NCBI GenBank assembly: GCA_030621515.1
Contig: JAUXHN010000014.1
Location: 1-39,407, forward strand
Source: Deltaproteobacteria bacterium
GTDB taxonomy: Bacteria; Myxococcota_A; Polyangia; JAAYKL01
Reading direction: 5' to 3'
DNA: 39,407 nucleotides
A program made the translations under genes and the position numbers. The notes below the pieces were generated by a model, which saw nothing but the letters and a program-made list of their open reading frames with translations, did no database searches and was not told where the DNA came from. The stretch's first letter is position 1, and each line of letters starts with the position of its first letter. This document shows positions 1 through 9,298 of this stretch, one piece after another.

Positions 1-260
1 CCGGCAACGTACGCGAGCTTCAAAACGTGATCAACCGGCTGGTAGTGATGACCGATTGTGATGTTATCGACATGCCGGATTTGCCGTCCCTGATGCGCGG
101 CAATCACATGAGACAGGCAGGCTTCAATCGCCCCCTTGCCGAGGTCGAGGCAGAGCACATTCAAAATGTCCTGGCGAGTGTGGACGGAAACAAGACCCGG
201 GCCGCCGAGATCCTCGGTATCGATCGCAAGACCCTCCGCAAGAAACTCAAGACGGACTGA
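1..260 (+). CDS. C-terminal part of a sigma54-dependent transcriptional regulator (bEBP) with Fis-type HTH; 5' end outside window
   Basis: Frame open from base 3: GNVRELQNVINRLVVM...; GNVREL is the end of the AAA+ sigma54-interaction domain; Fis-like HTH NKTRAAEILGIDRKTLRKKLK at the C-terminus. Confidence 0.93.
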   Translation, partial: GNVRELQNVINRLVVMTDCDVIDMPDLPSLMRGNHMRQAGFNRPLAEVEAEHIQNVLASVDGNKTRAAEILGIDRKTLRKKLKTD

Positions 261-392
261 ACTGGAGAGATTCTCCCCGGTGGGCCTGAATTCCCCGGCC
301 GATCGATCCTTTTTTCTTCGCGGCGGTCTGTTTTCGAGTGCTTCTTCAAGTAATTTGCAATGAATTCGGGCGCTGTTCCTTCGCGCAATTAC

Positions 393-409
393 TGGCACGC
401 GGGCTGCAT
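393..409 (+). promoter_or_regulatory. Candidate sigma54 (-24/-12) promoter for the downstream redox operon
   Basis: TGGCACGCGGGCTGCAT against consensus TGGCACG-N4-TTGCW; GG (394-395) and GC (406-407) at the required 12-bp offset; just downstream of a bEBP gene and 44 bp upstream of the ATG at 453. Confidence 0.8.
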
Positions 410-452
410 AGCTCGCAAGGCAAATCATTCGAGGAAACATGAGGAGACCGCC

Positions 453-890
453 ATGAGTACGCTGGATGAGATGGGCCAAGAAGAGACCCCGGAAAAGAAA
501 GCGAGAGCCACGCGGAAAAGCCCGAGGAAGCACGAGAAGACCGCCGTGGCCACGCCGAAGGAGATCGGAAGGAGCAAGCCCCACAAGATGAGCGCGGGAG
601 ACATGAGGCAATACGGTCTCTGTTCGACCTGCAACTCCATCGAAACGTGCATCAATCGAAAAAACTGGAAGGGGCCGGTGATGTTCTGTGAAGAGTTCGA
701 CGATTGCGGTCCTGTCGTTACGACCGGCGGGGCCACTGAAAGCGCAAAGAAAGATACGGCGATTGCCTCGTTGAAAAAAACGAAAGCCGCGAGCGTGCGC
801 CGGGGCCTCTGCGTGAACTGCCTGCACTGCGAAACGTGCGGTTTCCCGATCGTCGAAGGCGGCGTCTGGCATTGCGAAGAATACGAATAG
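453..890 (+). CDS. Cys-rich protein with two related GLC-x2-C...C...(F/H)CEE(F/Y) modules
   Basis: Start ATG at 453 after AGGAGA; GLCSTCNSIETCINRKNWKGPVMFCEEFDD and GLCVNCLHCETCGFPIVEGGVWHCEEYE repeat the same pattern. Confidence 0.8.
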   Translation: MSTLDEMGQEETPEKKARATRKSPRKHEKTAVATPKEIGRSKPHKMSAGDMRQYGLCSTCNSIETCINRKNWKGPVMFCEEFDDCGPVVTTGGATESAKKDTAIASLKKTKAASVRRGLCVNCLHCETCGFPIVEGGVWHCEEYE

Positions 891-903
891 GGAGGTCAAT
901 CGA

Positions 904-1791
904 ATGGTCGAACTGGCTTTACAACCTCTCAAGGAAAGCGATGAAGTGACTCCGGAACGGATCCGGAAGATCATCGACAGGCACGAAGGCGCCCTGGGCG
1001 GCCTGATAGCTATTCTGGAAGGGGTCCAGGCGCAATTCGGATATCTTTCCGAGAAGGCTCTGGGAATAGTGGCGCAAGAGACCGGTCGTTCCCTCGTCGA
1101 CATATATGGAGTCGCCAATTTCTATCAATCGTTTTCCCTGAAGCCTCGGGGCAAGCACCTCGTATCCGTATGCGTGGGCACGGCCTGTCACGTGCGCGGG
1201 GCGCCCGCCATCGTGAGCGAGTTCGAGCAGCGGCTTGGAATAGAAGTGGACGAAACCACGGAAGACAAGGAGTTCACCCTGAAGACGGTGAACTGCCTCG
1301 GGGCGTGCGCGCTCGGGCCTGTCGCCGTGATCGACGGCCATTATTTTTCCAAGCTGAAAAAATCCGACATCGAGAAGCTGCGCCATGATGCCCAGGAGGG
1401 CTTTGACAGGGCAGGAGACGAGGAAGACCGTAGAATTTTCCCGGTCGATGTTGGATGCCCGTTTTGCAATCACAGCTTCATGGACAGTGGTTTCTACATC
1501 AACGGCCGCCCGTCTATTCGGGTAACAGTGTCGTTTGGTGACAAGCACGGCTGGTTCAGGATGTCCTCGTTGTACGGCAGGTACGACATCTTCTCTGAAT
1601 ACGAGATTCCCGTTGACACGGTATCCCACTTTTTTTGCCCACATTGCCATGCGGAGTTGATCGGCTCATGGGAGTGCCCCATGTGCAGCGCGCCTATGGT
1701 GCCGATGATCGTGCGCGGAGGAGGAACGATTCGTATTTGCTCTCGCAGTGGATGCACCGGATCCGACGGCCACATGCTGGACTTGAGATGA
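904..1791 (+). CDS. NuoE/HoxE/HndA-like [2Fe-2S] thioredoxin-fold subunit with a C-terminal zinc-ribbon extension
   Basis: NuoE motifs CVGTACHVRGAP...VNCLGACALGPV; then about 130 extra residues with CPFC, CPHC, CPMC and CSRSGC. Confidence 0.9.
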   Translation: MVELALQPLKESDEVTPERIRKIIDRHEGALGGLIAILEGVQAQFGYLSEKALGIVAQETGRSLVDIYGVANFYQSFSLKPRGKHLVSVCVGTACHVRGAPAIVSEFEQRLGIEVDETTEDKEFTLKTVNCLGACALGPVAVIDGHYFSKLKKSDIEKLRHDAQEGFDRAGDEEDRRIFPVDVGCPFCNHSFMDSGFYINGRPSIRVTVSFGDKHGWFRMSSLYGRYDIFSEYEIPVDTVSHFFCPHCHAELIGSWECPMCSAPMVPMIVRGGGTIRICSRSGCTGSDGHMLDLR

Positions 1792-1801
1792 GGTAATTCG
1801 A

Positions 1802-4800
1802 ATGTCAAAGCTATCTTCCATTTTGGATCTGGAACAGCTGCATCAGAGGCTGTTCGATGACAGCGACCATGAGAAACTGCGGTTAGTCGTCTGCGCCGGT
1901 ACAGCCTGCCAGGCGAGTGGTTCCAACGGAATAATCCGGGTAGCCAAAAAACATATCATCCAGAAGGATCTGCTCAACAAGATCTCCTTGCGTATTACCG
2001 GATGCCAGGGATTTTGCGAGATGGGTCCTTTTGTCCTGACCGAGCCGCAAAACGCGTTTTATCCACAGGTCGCCCTGGACAACATCTCGCCTATCATCGA
2101 GAGCGTTCTCGATGACAAACACGTGGAGGAGTTGCTTTACCGGGATTCAAATACGGGCAAAAAATGCTCCAACCTGGAGGACATCCCATTTTTCAAGAAC
2201 CAGAAGAGGACAGTCCTTGGTGCGAACCAGAAGATCGACCCGATTCGCATTTACGATTACATCGCCCAGGGAGGTTACCTGTCGCTCGCCAAGGTCTTGT
2301 CGAGGGAGGATCCCGATTGGGCTGTAGAAGAGGTCAAGACTTCCGGGCTCAGGGGCCGTGGCGGCGCCGGGTTCTCGACCGGCATCAAGTGGGAGTTGCT
2401 GTCCAGACAGCCAAACGGCAAAGGCAAATTCCTGGTATGCAACGCCGATGAGGGCGATCCCGGCGCATACATGGATCGTGCCATCCTCGAGGGAAATCCG
2501 CACAGTATCCTCGAAGGGATGATCATTGGAGCGTATGGCACCGGGGCCACCAACGGCGTCATATACGTACGCGCCGAATATCCCCTCGCGATAAAGCATC
2601 TGACCATCGCTCTTGGACAAGCTCGCGATCTGGGTGTTCTGGGCGAGAACATTTTGGGAACCGGGTTCTCTTTTGACATCGATATTGTGCGAGGCGCGGG
2701 AGCGTTCGTCTGTGGTGAGGAGACCGCGCTCATACGCTCGATCGAGGGGCAGACGGGCGAGCCGCGTCAGCGCCCCCCGTTTCCCATAACAAAAGGTATC
2801 CACGGCAAGCCGACCGCGATCAATAATGTCGAAACATGGGCCAATATCCCCGTGATCTTCAGGCTCGGGGCAAGGGAGTTTGCAAAGGTAGGAACAAAAG
2901 GCAACTCCGGCACCAAGATCTTCAGTCTCGTGGGCAAGATCAAGAACACCGGGTTGGTCGAGGTGCCCATGGGCACGACCATCGGAGAAATTGTTTTCGG
3001 CATCGGAGGCGGACCGCCCGGAGATGCCAGGATCAAGGCCGTGCAAACGGGGGGGCCTTCGGGAGGTTGCATCCCCGTGAAAAAATTCGATCTTCCCGTA
3101 GATTACGACAGCCTTGCGAAGGCCGGATCGATCATGGGTTCGGGCGGCATGATCGTGATGGACGAGAACACCTGCATGGTCGATGTGGCCAAATATTACA
3201 TGAACTTCCTCAAGGATGAGTCGTGCGGCAAGTGTTTCTCATGTCGCAAGGGCACGCAGCGGATGTACGAGATCCTGGACGGCATCTCAAAGGGAGAAGG
3301 GACCCTCGAAGATCTGGATCTCCTCGAGGAGCTGGCCATAGCGGTCATGGACTCGACCATGTGCGGCCTGGGACAGACCGCGTCGAACCCGGTCTTGAGC
3401 ACGCTCAAGTATTTCAGGGAGGAGTACCGGCGCCACATCGTGGACAAGAGATGCGACGCCCTCGTATGCAAGGAGCTGACAGGAGCGCCTTGCCAGGCAA
3501 CGTGTCCGGTGGGAACCGAAGCCTGGCGTTACATTGCACATATCGGAAAGGGAGAATTCGAGGAGGCCTATCTCGCCATCAGGGAGCCGAACCCGTTCCC
3601 ATCCGTGTGCGCGCGCGTCTGCAACCATCCGTGCGAGTCGAGATGCCGCGCCGGAGAGAGCGGAGGCGAGCCAGTCGCGATAAGGGCTCTCAAACGATTC
3701 ATAACAGACCGCGTCGACCCGGGCGCCTACAAGCCGATGCGCCTCGTGAAAAGCGATCCAGAGATGCCAAGGATTGCGATTGTAGGCTCCGGGCCGGCCG
3801 GTTTGACCGCGGCCCATGGGTTGTCGCTTATGGGATATAAAGTCACGATCTTTGAAGCCGAGGATCGTCCCGGGGGCATGTTGACGTCGGCCATTCCGGC
3901 CTATCGCCTGCCTCGCGAGGTGCTGCAAAAGGAGATCGATTCGCTCATCGACGAGAATGTCACACTAAAATGCAACAGCGCGCTGGGTCGCGATTTCACT
4001 CTCCAGGAGTTGTTGGACGGCGATTACAAGGCGGTCTACCTGGCGATGGGCGCGCACAAGAGCAGACGACTCGGGCTAGAGGACGAAGATGCGAAGGGTG
4101 TGCATCCGTCTATCAAGTTCTTGAAGGCGTTCAATCTGCGCGGCGAGAGCCTGGCGGAAGGCCGTGTCGGCGTCATAGGCGGTGGCAACTCGGCGATAGA
4201 CGCAGCCAGGGTGGCGCTGCGGCAGGAAAAGGTGGACAGCGTCACGATCCTGTACCGCAGAACCCGCGAGGAGATGCCCGCCTTCCCCGAGGAGATAGAA
4301 GCCGCGCTCGAAGAGGGGATAGAGCTTGTTACTCTTGTCACTCCTGCAAAGATCCTATCGAAGAACGGGAATCTGGAGGGGATCGAATGCCTCAGGAACG
4401 AGCTCGGTGATTACGATTCTAGCGGCCGCCGCAGGCCGGTCCCGCTCGATGGGTCGGAGTACCCAATCCCGCTCGACAACCTGATCGTGGCAATCAGCGA
4501 AAGCTCCGACCTCGATTGCGTTGCGGGGTCCGGCGGGACAGAGATCGACACCGTGGACAACGACCGAATCAAGGTCAACCCCAAAACGCTCTGCACAAAC
4601 CTGCCCGGCGTGTTTGCCGGCGGGGACGTTGCGACCGGTCCGTCTACTGTGGTCGAGGCCATCGCCGCAGGTAAGAAGGCCGCAGTTGTGATCGATCGCT
4701 ACACCCGAGGTGACGAACTTGAACAACCCGCTTCGCCGCTTGTTCCCAAAGTTTACATAGAGCCCGGGGCGCCTGTTGATGAAGAGATCGAAGCATCGCG

Positions 4801-4981
4801 CCCCCGGCAGCCGGAGATTTCCGCAGAGTCGAGAAGACGCGGGTTCGACGAAGTGGAGCTGTCGCTGACGCAGGAGGATGCGATTCGCGAATCGTCCAGG
4901 TGTCTCAGGTGCGATCTCGAATTCACCAGGCCGAATCAGGATGAGGCTGAAAAATCGACAGCAGAAAGCAAACCGGCATGA
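1802..4981 (+). CDS. NuoF-like flavoprotein fused to a GltD/NfnB-like FAD oxidoreductase
   Basis: N-terminal CAGTACQASG...ITGCQGFCEMG [2Fe-2S]; NuoF GLRGRGGAGFSTGIKWELL and ESCGKCFSCRKGT; then GltD-like CVGTEAW-type Fe-S region, VAIVGSGPAGL-type dinucleotide fold and VFAGGDVATG. Confidence 0.93.
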   Translation: MSKLSSILDLEQLHQRLFDDSDHEKLRLVVCAGTACQASGSNGIIRVAKKHIIQKDLLNKISLRITGCQGFCEMGPFVLTEPQNAFYPQVALDNISPIIESVLDDKHVEELLYRDSNTGKKCSNLEDIPFFKNQKRTVLGANQKIDPIRIYDYIAQGGYLSLAKVLSREDPDWAVEEVKTSGLRGRGGAGFSTGIKWELLSRQPNGKGKFLVCNADEGDPGAYMDRAILEGNPHSILEGMIIGAYGTGATNGVIYVRAEYPLAIKHLTIALGQARDLGVLGENILGTGFSFDIDIVRGAGAFVCGEETALIRSIEGQTGEPRQRPPFPITKGIHGKPTAINNVETWANIPVIFRLGAREFAKVGTKGNSGTKIFSLVGKIKNTGLVEVPMGTTIGEIVFGIGGGPPGDARIKAVQTGGPSGGCIPVKKFDLPVDYDSLAKAGSIMGSGGMIVMDENTCMVDVAKYYMNFLKDESCGKCFSCRKGTQRMYEILDGISKGEGTLEDLDLLEELAIAVMDSTMCGLGQTASNPVLSTLKYFREEYRRHIVDKRCDALVCKELTGAPCQATCPVGTEAWRYIAHIGKGEFEEAYLAIREPNPFPSVCARVCNHPCESRCRAGESGGEPVAIRALKRFITDRVDPGAYKPMRLVKSDPEMPRIAIVGSGPAGLTAAHGLSLMGYKVTIFEAEDRPGGMLTSAIPAYRLPREVLQKEIDSLIDENVTLKCNSALGRDFTLQELLDGDYKAVYLAMGAHKSRRLGLEDEDAKGVHPSIKFLKAFNLRGESLAEGRVGVIGGGNSAIDAARVALRQEKVDSVTILYRRTREEMPAFPEEIEAALEEGIELVTLVTPAKILSKNGNLEGIECLRNELGDYDSSGRRRPVPLDGSEYPIPLDNLIVAISESSDLDCVAGSGGTEIDTVDNDRIKVNPKTLCTNLPGVFAGGDVATGPSTVVEAIAAGKKAAVVIDRYTRGDELEQPASPLVPKVYIEPGAPVDEEIEASRPRQPEISAESRRRGFDEVELSLTQEDAIRESSRCLRCDLEFTRPNQDEAEKSTAESKPA

Positions 4982-5655
4982 TTAATCTGACGATCAACGG
5001 GTTGAAGACCTCGGTCGAGGACGGATCGACCGTTCTGGAAGCCGCGCAATTCCTTGGTTTTCCCATCCCCACGCTATGTCACATGGAAGGCCTCGAGCCG
5101 TACGGCGCCTGCCGTCTCTGCCTGGTGGAGATCGGAAAAGCGCCGAATACCAAATTGGTTTCTTCGTGCACGTATCCTGCGCAGGAAGGGCTCGTAGTTC
5201 GTACGGCCTCCTCGCGCGTCTTGAAGGCGCGAAAGATGGTCATCGAGTTGCTTCTGGCGAGCTGTCCTCAATCGAAAGTGATTCAGGACATAGCGTCGGC
5301 TCACGCGGTGAATCAACAACGCTTCAAGCAGGAGCACGAAGACTGCATCCTTTGCGGGCTGTGTGTGCGGATGTGCAAGGAACAGATGATGGCCGGCGCA
5401 ATCGGCTTTCGGGGCAGGGGCGAGAACCGGAGTCTCGGCACACCGTTCGATGTAAAATCAGAGGAGTGTCGTTTTTGCGGCGGCTGTATGTATGTCTGCC
5501 CCGCGTGTCAGCTCAGATGCACCTTTAATGAACCGGAGAAGGCGATCTGCGGCGGTTGTCAGAACTTGAGCCCACCTTGCGTGGAAGAAGAAAAGTTCGA
5601 CGACATGATGTGCTACATGGCGCCCTGCGTCGCCTGTGAAATCGATAAGGCGTGA
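4978..5655 (+). CDS. NuoG/HoxU-like iron-sulfur subunit ([2Fe-2S] ferredoxin plus [4Fe-4S] motifs)
   Basis: CHMEGLEPYGACRLCLVEI plant-type ferredoxin motif; CILCGLCVRMC and CRFCGGCMYVCPAC; ATGA overlap with the upstream gene. Confidence 0.9.
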   Translation: MINLTINGLKTSVEDGSTVLEAAQFLGFPIPTLCHMEGLEPYGACRLCLVEIGKAPNTKLVSSCTYPAQEGLVVRTASSRVLKARKMVIELLLASCPQSKVIQDIASAHAVNQQRFKQEHEDCILCGLCVRMCKEQMMAGAIGFRGRGENRSLGTPFDVKSEECRFCGGCMYVCPACQLRCTFNEPEKAICGGCQNLSPPCVEEEKFDDMMCYMAPCVACEIDKA

Positions 5656-5678
5656 TTTTCAAAAAGGAGTAAACCGCA

Positions 5679-7259
5679 ATGTCATTCTCAAAAGTCAACC
5701 GTTCTGCGGCAACACTGACCAAGAACAGAACCGAGGACTCAATCCATCCGGGCTCGGGTATGTGCACTACCTGCGTGGACGGTTGCATCGGCATGTGTGA
5801 AATCGGCAAGTCCGCATATCGCGGTCACGAGGTGATCTATCCCCAGCCGTTCGGAGTGATAACAACGGCGTCGGAAAAGGATTACCCGGTAGACTACTCG
5901 CATCTCAACATCATCGGTGGAGTCGTCGGCGCTCAGGGCATCGAAGCAGACAGCGACAAGGCGGTATTTCCAGCCGTGGATCTAGAGGTGCGCTTCGGCC
6001 ACGACAATGGATTGAAGTTCCGTTTGCCGATCATGATCCCGGGCATCGGTTCGACCAACATCGCAAAGAACAACTGGGAGGGTCTGGCCATAGGAACGGC
6101 CCTTGCCGGCACCGGCCTGACCATCGGAGAGAACGTCGTGGGCATGGATCCCGAGTCGACCTTCAAGAACGGCAAGGTTGTGAACACTGTCGATCTCAAG
6201 AGGCGAGTCAAGCTGTTCACGGATAACCAGATTGACGGCTACGGCGCGATCGTCGTCCAGGCCAACGTGGAAGACACGAGGTTGGGCATTCAGGAGTACG
6301 CCATCAATACACTGGGCGCCGAGGTCGTGGAGTTGAAATGGGGCCAGGGCGCCAAAAACATCGGCGGCGAGGTGAAGATCCGCGATCTGAAAAAGGCCCA
6401 GATGCTCTACGATCGCGGCTATGTGGTGTTGCCCAACCCAACCGATCCCACCGTGATCGAGGCGTTCAAGCGCGGAGCATTCAAGGAGTTCGAGCGCCAT
6501 TCCAGAGTGGGCATGGTCACCGAAGAGGGCTTTGCAAAGCGAGTGGAAGAGCTGCGCAAGGCCGGCGCAAAGTACATCTTCCTGAAAACCGGCGCGTACA
6601 GGCCGGAGGCGCTGGCGATGGCGATCTCCTTCGCATCGAAATACAAGATCGATCTGCTCACGGTGGACGGGGCCGGCGGCGGCACGGGAATGAGCCCCTG
6701 GAGGATGATGAACGAGTGGGGCATCCCCCCGGTGGAGTTGCACTCGCTTCTCTTCCAATACGCCAAGCGCCTGGACGACAAGGGAGAGCACGTGCCGGCG
6801 ATCGCGGTGGCCGGCGGCTTCACGTTCGAGGACCAGATGTTCAAGGCCCTGGCCATGGGCGCGCCCTATGTGAAGTTGATAGGCATGGCCCGCTCTCCCA
6901 TCGCGGCCGCCATGGTGGGCAAGACGATAGGCAAGGCGATCCGCGACTACGCCCTGCCGGTATACGTGGAGCGTTTCGGCAACAGCATCGACGAGGTCTT
7001 CGTGACCGCCGCACACCTTCGCAAGGAGATGGGCGACAAGGAATTCGACAGCCTCCCGACCGGGGCCATCGGCCTCTACACGTACTACGAGCGCCTCGGA
7101 CAGGGCCTGCGCCAGCTCATGGCCGGCAGCCGCAAGTTCGCTCTGAAGTACATGACGCGGGACGATCTCACGTGTCTGACCAGGGAGTCCGCAGATATCA
7201 CCGGCATTCCCTACGTGATGGATCTCGACAAGAAGAAAGTGGACGAAATCCTCGGTTAA
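5679..7259 (+). CDS. Glutamate-synthase-like FMN-binding protein (GltB central-domain family, no glutaminase domain)
   Basis: IPGIGSTNIAKNNWEGLAIG, TVDGAGGGTGMSPWRMMNEWGIPP, AVAGGFTFEDQMFKALAMGAPYVKLIGMARSPIAAAMVGK; N-terminal CTTCVDGCIGMC. Confidence 0.88.
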   Translation: MSFSKVNRSAATLTKNRTEDSIHPGSGMCTTCVDGCIGMCEIGKSAYRGHEVIYPQPFGVITTASEKDYPVDYSHLNIIGGVVGAQGIEADSDKAVFPAVDLEVRFGHDNGLKFRLPIMIPGIGSTNIAKNNWEGLAIGTALAGTGLTIGENVVGMDPESTFKNGKVVNTVDLKRRVKLFTDNQIDGYGAIVVQANVEDTRLGIQEYAINTLGAEVVELKWGQGAKNIGGEVKIRDLKKAQMLYDRGYVVLPNPTDPTVIEAFKRGAFKEFERHSRVGMVTEEGFAKRVEELRKAGAKYIFLKTGAYRPEALAMAISFASKYKIDLLTVDGAGGGTGMSPWRMMNEWGIPPVELHSLLFQYAKRLDDKGEHVPAIAVAGGFTFEDQMFKALAMGAPYVKLIGMARSPIAAAMVGKTIGKAIRDYALPVYVERFGNSIDEVFVTAAHLRKEMGDKEFDSLPTGAIGLYTYYERLGQGLRQLMAGSRKFALKYMTRDDLTCLTRESADITGIPYVMDLDKKKVDEILG

Positions 7260-9211
7260 TCCTCTGTAAGTTCCTTGAGGTCGGCGTAGTGGAGGAGCGC
7301 TTCGGGATTTCTGAGGGCATCCTTGTTCAGGACGGCTTCTCCGTGGATGGTCTTCCTGACGGCGAGTTCGACCTTCTTCATGTTGAGCGTATAGGGGATA
7401 TCCGCAACCGCGATGGTCTTTGCCGGCACGTGTCTGGGCGAGGCGTTTTTGCGCAGGGTGACCTTTATCTTTTTTATCAGATCGTCGGACAGCGTATGTC
7501 CCTGCGCCACCTTGACGAAGAGCACCACGCGAACGTCGCTCTTCCAGTTCTGACCCACCACGATGCTGTCTTCCACTTCCTCCATGCTCTCCACGAGCCT
7601 GTAGATATCGGCCGTACCGATCCTCACACCGCCGGGGTTGAGAGTGGCATCCGACCTCCCGTAAATGACCACCCCTCCCCGATCGTTGATCTCGATGAAA
7701 TCGCCGTGCCGCCAGATATCCGGATAGACGTCAAAATAGGCCGAGTGATATTTTTTGTTGTCGGGATCGTCCCAGAAATACAGCGGCATGGATGGGAAGG
7801 GGGCCGTACAGACAAGCTCCCCCTTCCGGTTGACTACCGCCTTGCCATTCTCATCGAAGGATTCGACCTTCATGGCCAGCCCCCTGCATTGCAGCTCGCC
7901 GGCATAGACAGGGCCCATGGGGTTTCCGAGGGCAAAGCACCCATTGAGATCCGAGCCTCCGGAAATGGAGGCCAGCTGAAGGTCCTCTTTGACTTCGCTG
8001 TAGATATACTCAAATCCTTCCACGGAAAGGGGCGAACCGGTTGAGAGCACCGACTTCAGAGGTGTGAGATCATACTCTGCGCCGGGCCGTGCTCCCGCGC
8101 TTTGAAGAGCGGCGATATATCCCGCGCTCGTTCCGAAGACAGTGATCTTCTCGTCCTGGGCCATCTTCCAGAGGGCTCCCGGACCGGGATGGAAGGGATT
8201 GCCGTCGAAAAGGACCAGCGTTGCGCCCACCCCCAATGAACTCGTGAGCCAGTTCCACATCATCCAGCCGCACGTGGTGAAATAGAAGATGACATCCTCT
8301 CGCTTCAGATCGGTGTGGAGTATCAGCTCCTTTAGCTGAAGGAGGAGAATTCCGCCGGCGCTCTGTACCATGCATTTGGGAAGTCCCGTGGTTCCCGAGG
8401 AGTACATGATGTAGAGAGGATGATCGAAGGGTAGCTGTTCGAATTCGATCTCGAGACCGGAGTCTTTCGACATGAAATCCGTGTAGTGGACGGCATTGGG
8501 TATGGCGCCGATATCCGTTTTTTGCCTGGTGTAGGGCACCACCACTACCTTCTCGATGCTCGGCAGATCTTTCATGATGTTTGAAATGCGCTCGATGGAA
8601 TCGAGTGGTTTTCCCTTGAACCAGTACCCGTCGGCCGTGAAGAGAACTTTGGGCTTGATCTGTCCGAACCGGTCGAGCACGCCCTTGATCCCGAAATCCG
8701 GGGAGCAGGAGGACCAGACGGCCCCGAGACTTGCGGCGGCCAGCATGGCAATGATCGCCTCGGGCATGTTGGGCATGAACCCGACGACGCGATCACCCGG
8801 CCCCACGCCCATGTCCCTCAGGGCCTTTGCGACCCGGGCCGTGTTGTCGTACAGCTGCGCATAGGTCATCTTCGTGCTGTCGTGATCCTCACCCTTGAAG
8901 ACGAGGGCAACCCGGTCATCCCGGTAGCGAAGAAGGTTCTGAGCGAAGTTGAGACGCGCCCCGGGAAACCAGCTGGCGCCGGGCATTTTGGCGACGTCGT
9001 CAATCACTTCGTCGTAGGGTTGTGAAGCCTTGATCTCGGCAAAGTCCCACATGGTTGCCCAGAAATCGGGGATATTCTCGACGGACCACCGGTAAAGGGG
9101 TTCGTATTCGGTGAAGTTTTTCCGGTATTTCTCGTTGATGATACCCATGAATCGATGGAGGTTGGTGTTCCTGATCTTTTCCTGTGAAGGTTTCCATAAC
9201 TGCTTGGCCAT
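7256..9211 (-). CDS. aacS: Acetoacetyl-CoA synthetase (acetoacetate-CoA ligase)
   Basis: YEPLYRWSVENIPDFWATMWDF, YSSGTTGLPKCMVQSAGGILL, FYFTTCGWMMWNWLTSSL, IYGRSDATLNPGGVRIGTADIY. Confidence 0.93.
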   Translation of the reverse strand: MAKQLWKPSQEKIRNTNLHRFMGIINEKYRKNFTEYEPLYRWSVENIPDFWATMWDFAEIKASQPYDEVIDDVAKMPGASWFPGARLNFAQNLLRYRDDRVALVFKGEDHDSTKMTYAQLYDNTARVAKALRDMGVGPGDRVVGFMPNMPEAIIAMLAAASLGAVWSSCSPDFGIKGVLDRFGQIKPKVLFTADGYWFKGKPLDSIERISNIMKDLPSIEKVVVVPYTRQKTDIGAIPNAVHYTDFMSKDSGLEIEFEQLPFDHPLYIMYSSGTTGLPKCMVQSAGGILLLQLKELILHTDLKREDVIFYFTTCGWMMWNWLTSSLGVGATLVLFDGNPFHPGPGALWKMAQDEKITVFGTSAGYIAALQSAGARPGAEYDLTPLKSVLSTGSPLSVEGFEYIYSEVKEDLQLASISGGSDLNGCFALGNPMGPVYAGELQCRGLAMKVESFDENGKAVVNRKGELVCTAPFPSMPLYFWDDPDNKKYHSAYFDVYPDIWRHGDFIEINDRGGVVIYGRSDATLNPGGVRIGTADIYRLVESMEEVEDSIVVGQNWKSDVRVVLFVKVAQGHTLSDDLIKKIKVTLRKNASPRHVPAKTIAVADIPYTLNMKKVELAVRKTIHGEAVLNKDALRNPEALLHYADLKELTED

Positions 9212-9256
9212 CTGTGCGTTCCTTTCCGTCTAAAAGCCGGTCTCCATCATCTTCCC

Positions 9257-9277
9257 CTTCCCCTACCTCAGGGGAAG
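9257..9277. repeat. Perfect inverted repeat CTTCCCCT-acctc-AGGGGAAG between two minus-strand genes
   Basis: 8-bp arms, 5-nt loop; no clear adjacent U-tract on the minus strand. Confidence 0.6.
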
Positions 9278-9298
9278 GCCGGGATGGGGTTTTTCGGT

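Noticed and set aside
262-320. Terminator after the bEBP gene
   Set aside because: Short GGAGA/TCTCC stem and a later T-run are not positioned as a convincing intrinsic terminator.
360-452. Upstream start for the Cys-rich protein
   Set aside because: Would contain the sigma54 promoter candidate; ATG at 453 has a good ribosome-binding site.
2147-3046. 299-aa minus-strand ORF
   Set aside because: Antisense to the NuoF domain; no motifs.
6338-8044. 568-aa plus-strand ORF
   Set aside because: Arg/Gly/Pro-rich shadow frame of the GltB-like gene and antisense to AacS, which have clear family motifs.
9257-9277. Rho-independent terminator after the sulfatase-fold gene
   Set aside because: Good stem but no U-tract immediately after it on the minus strand; recorded only as an inverted repeat.
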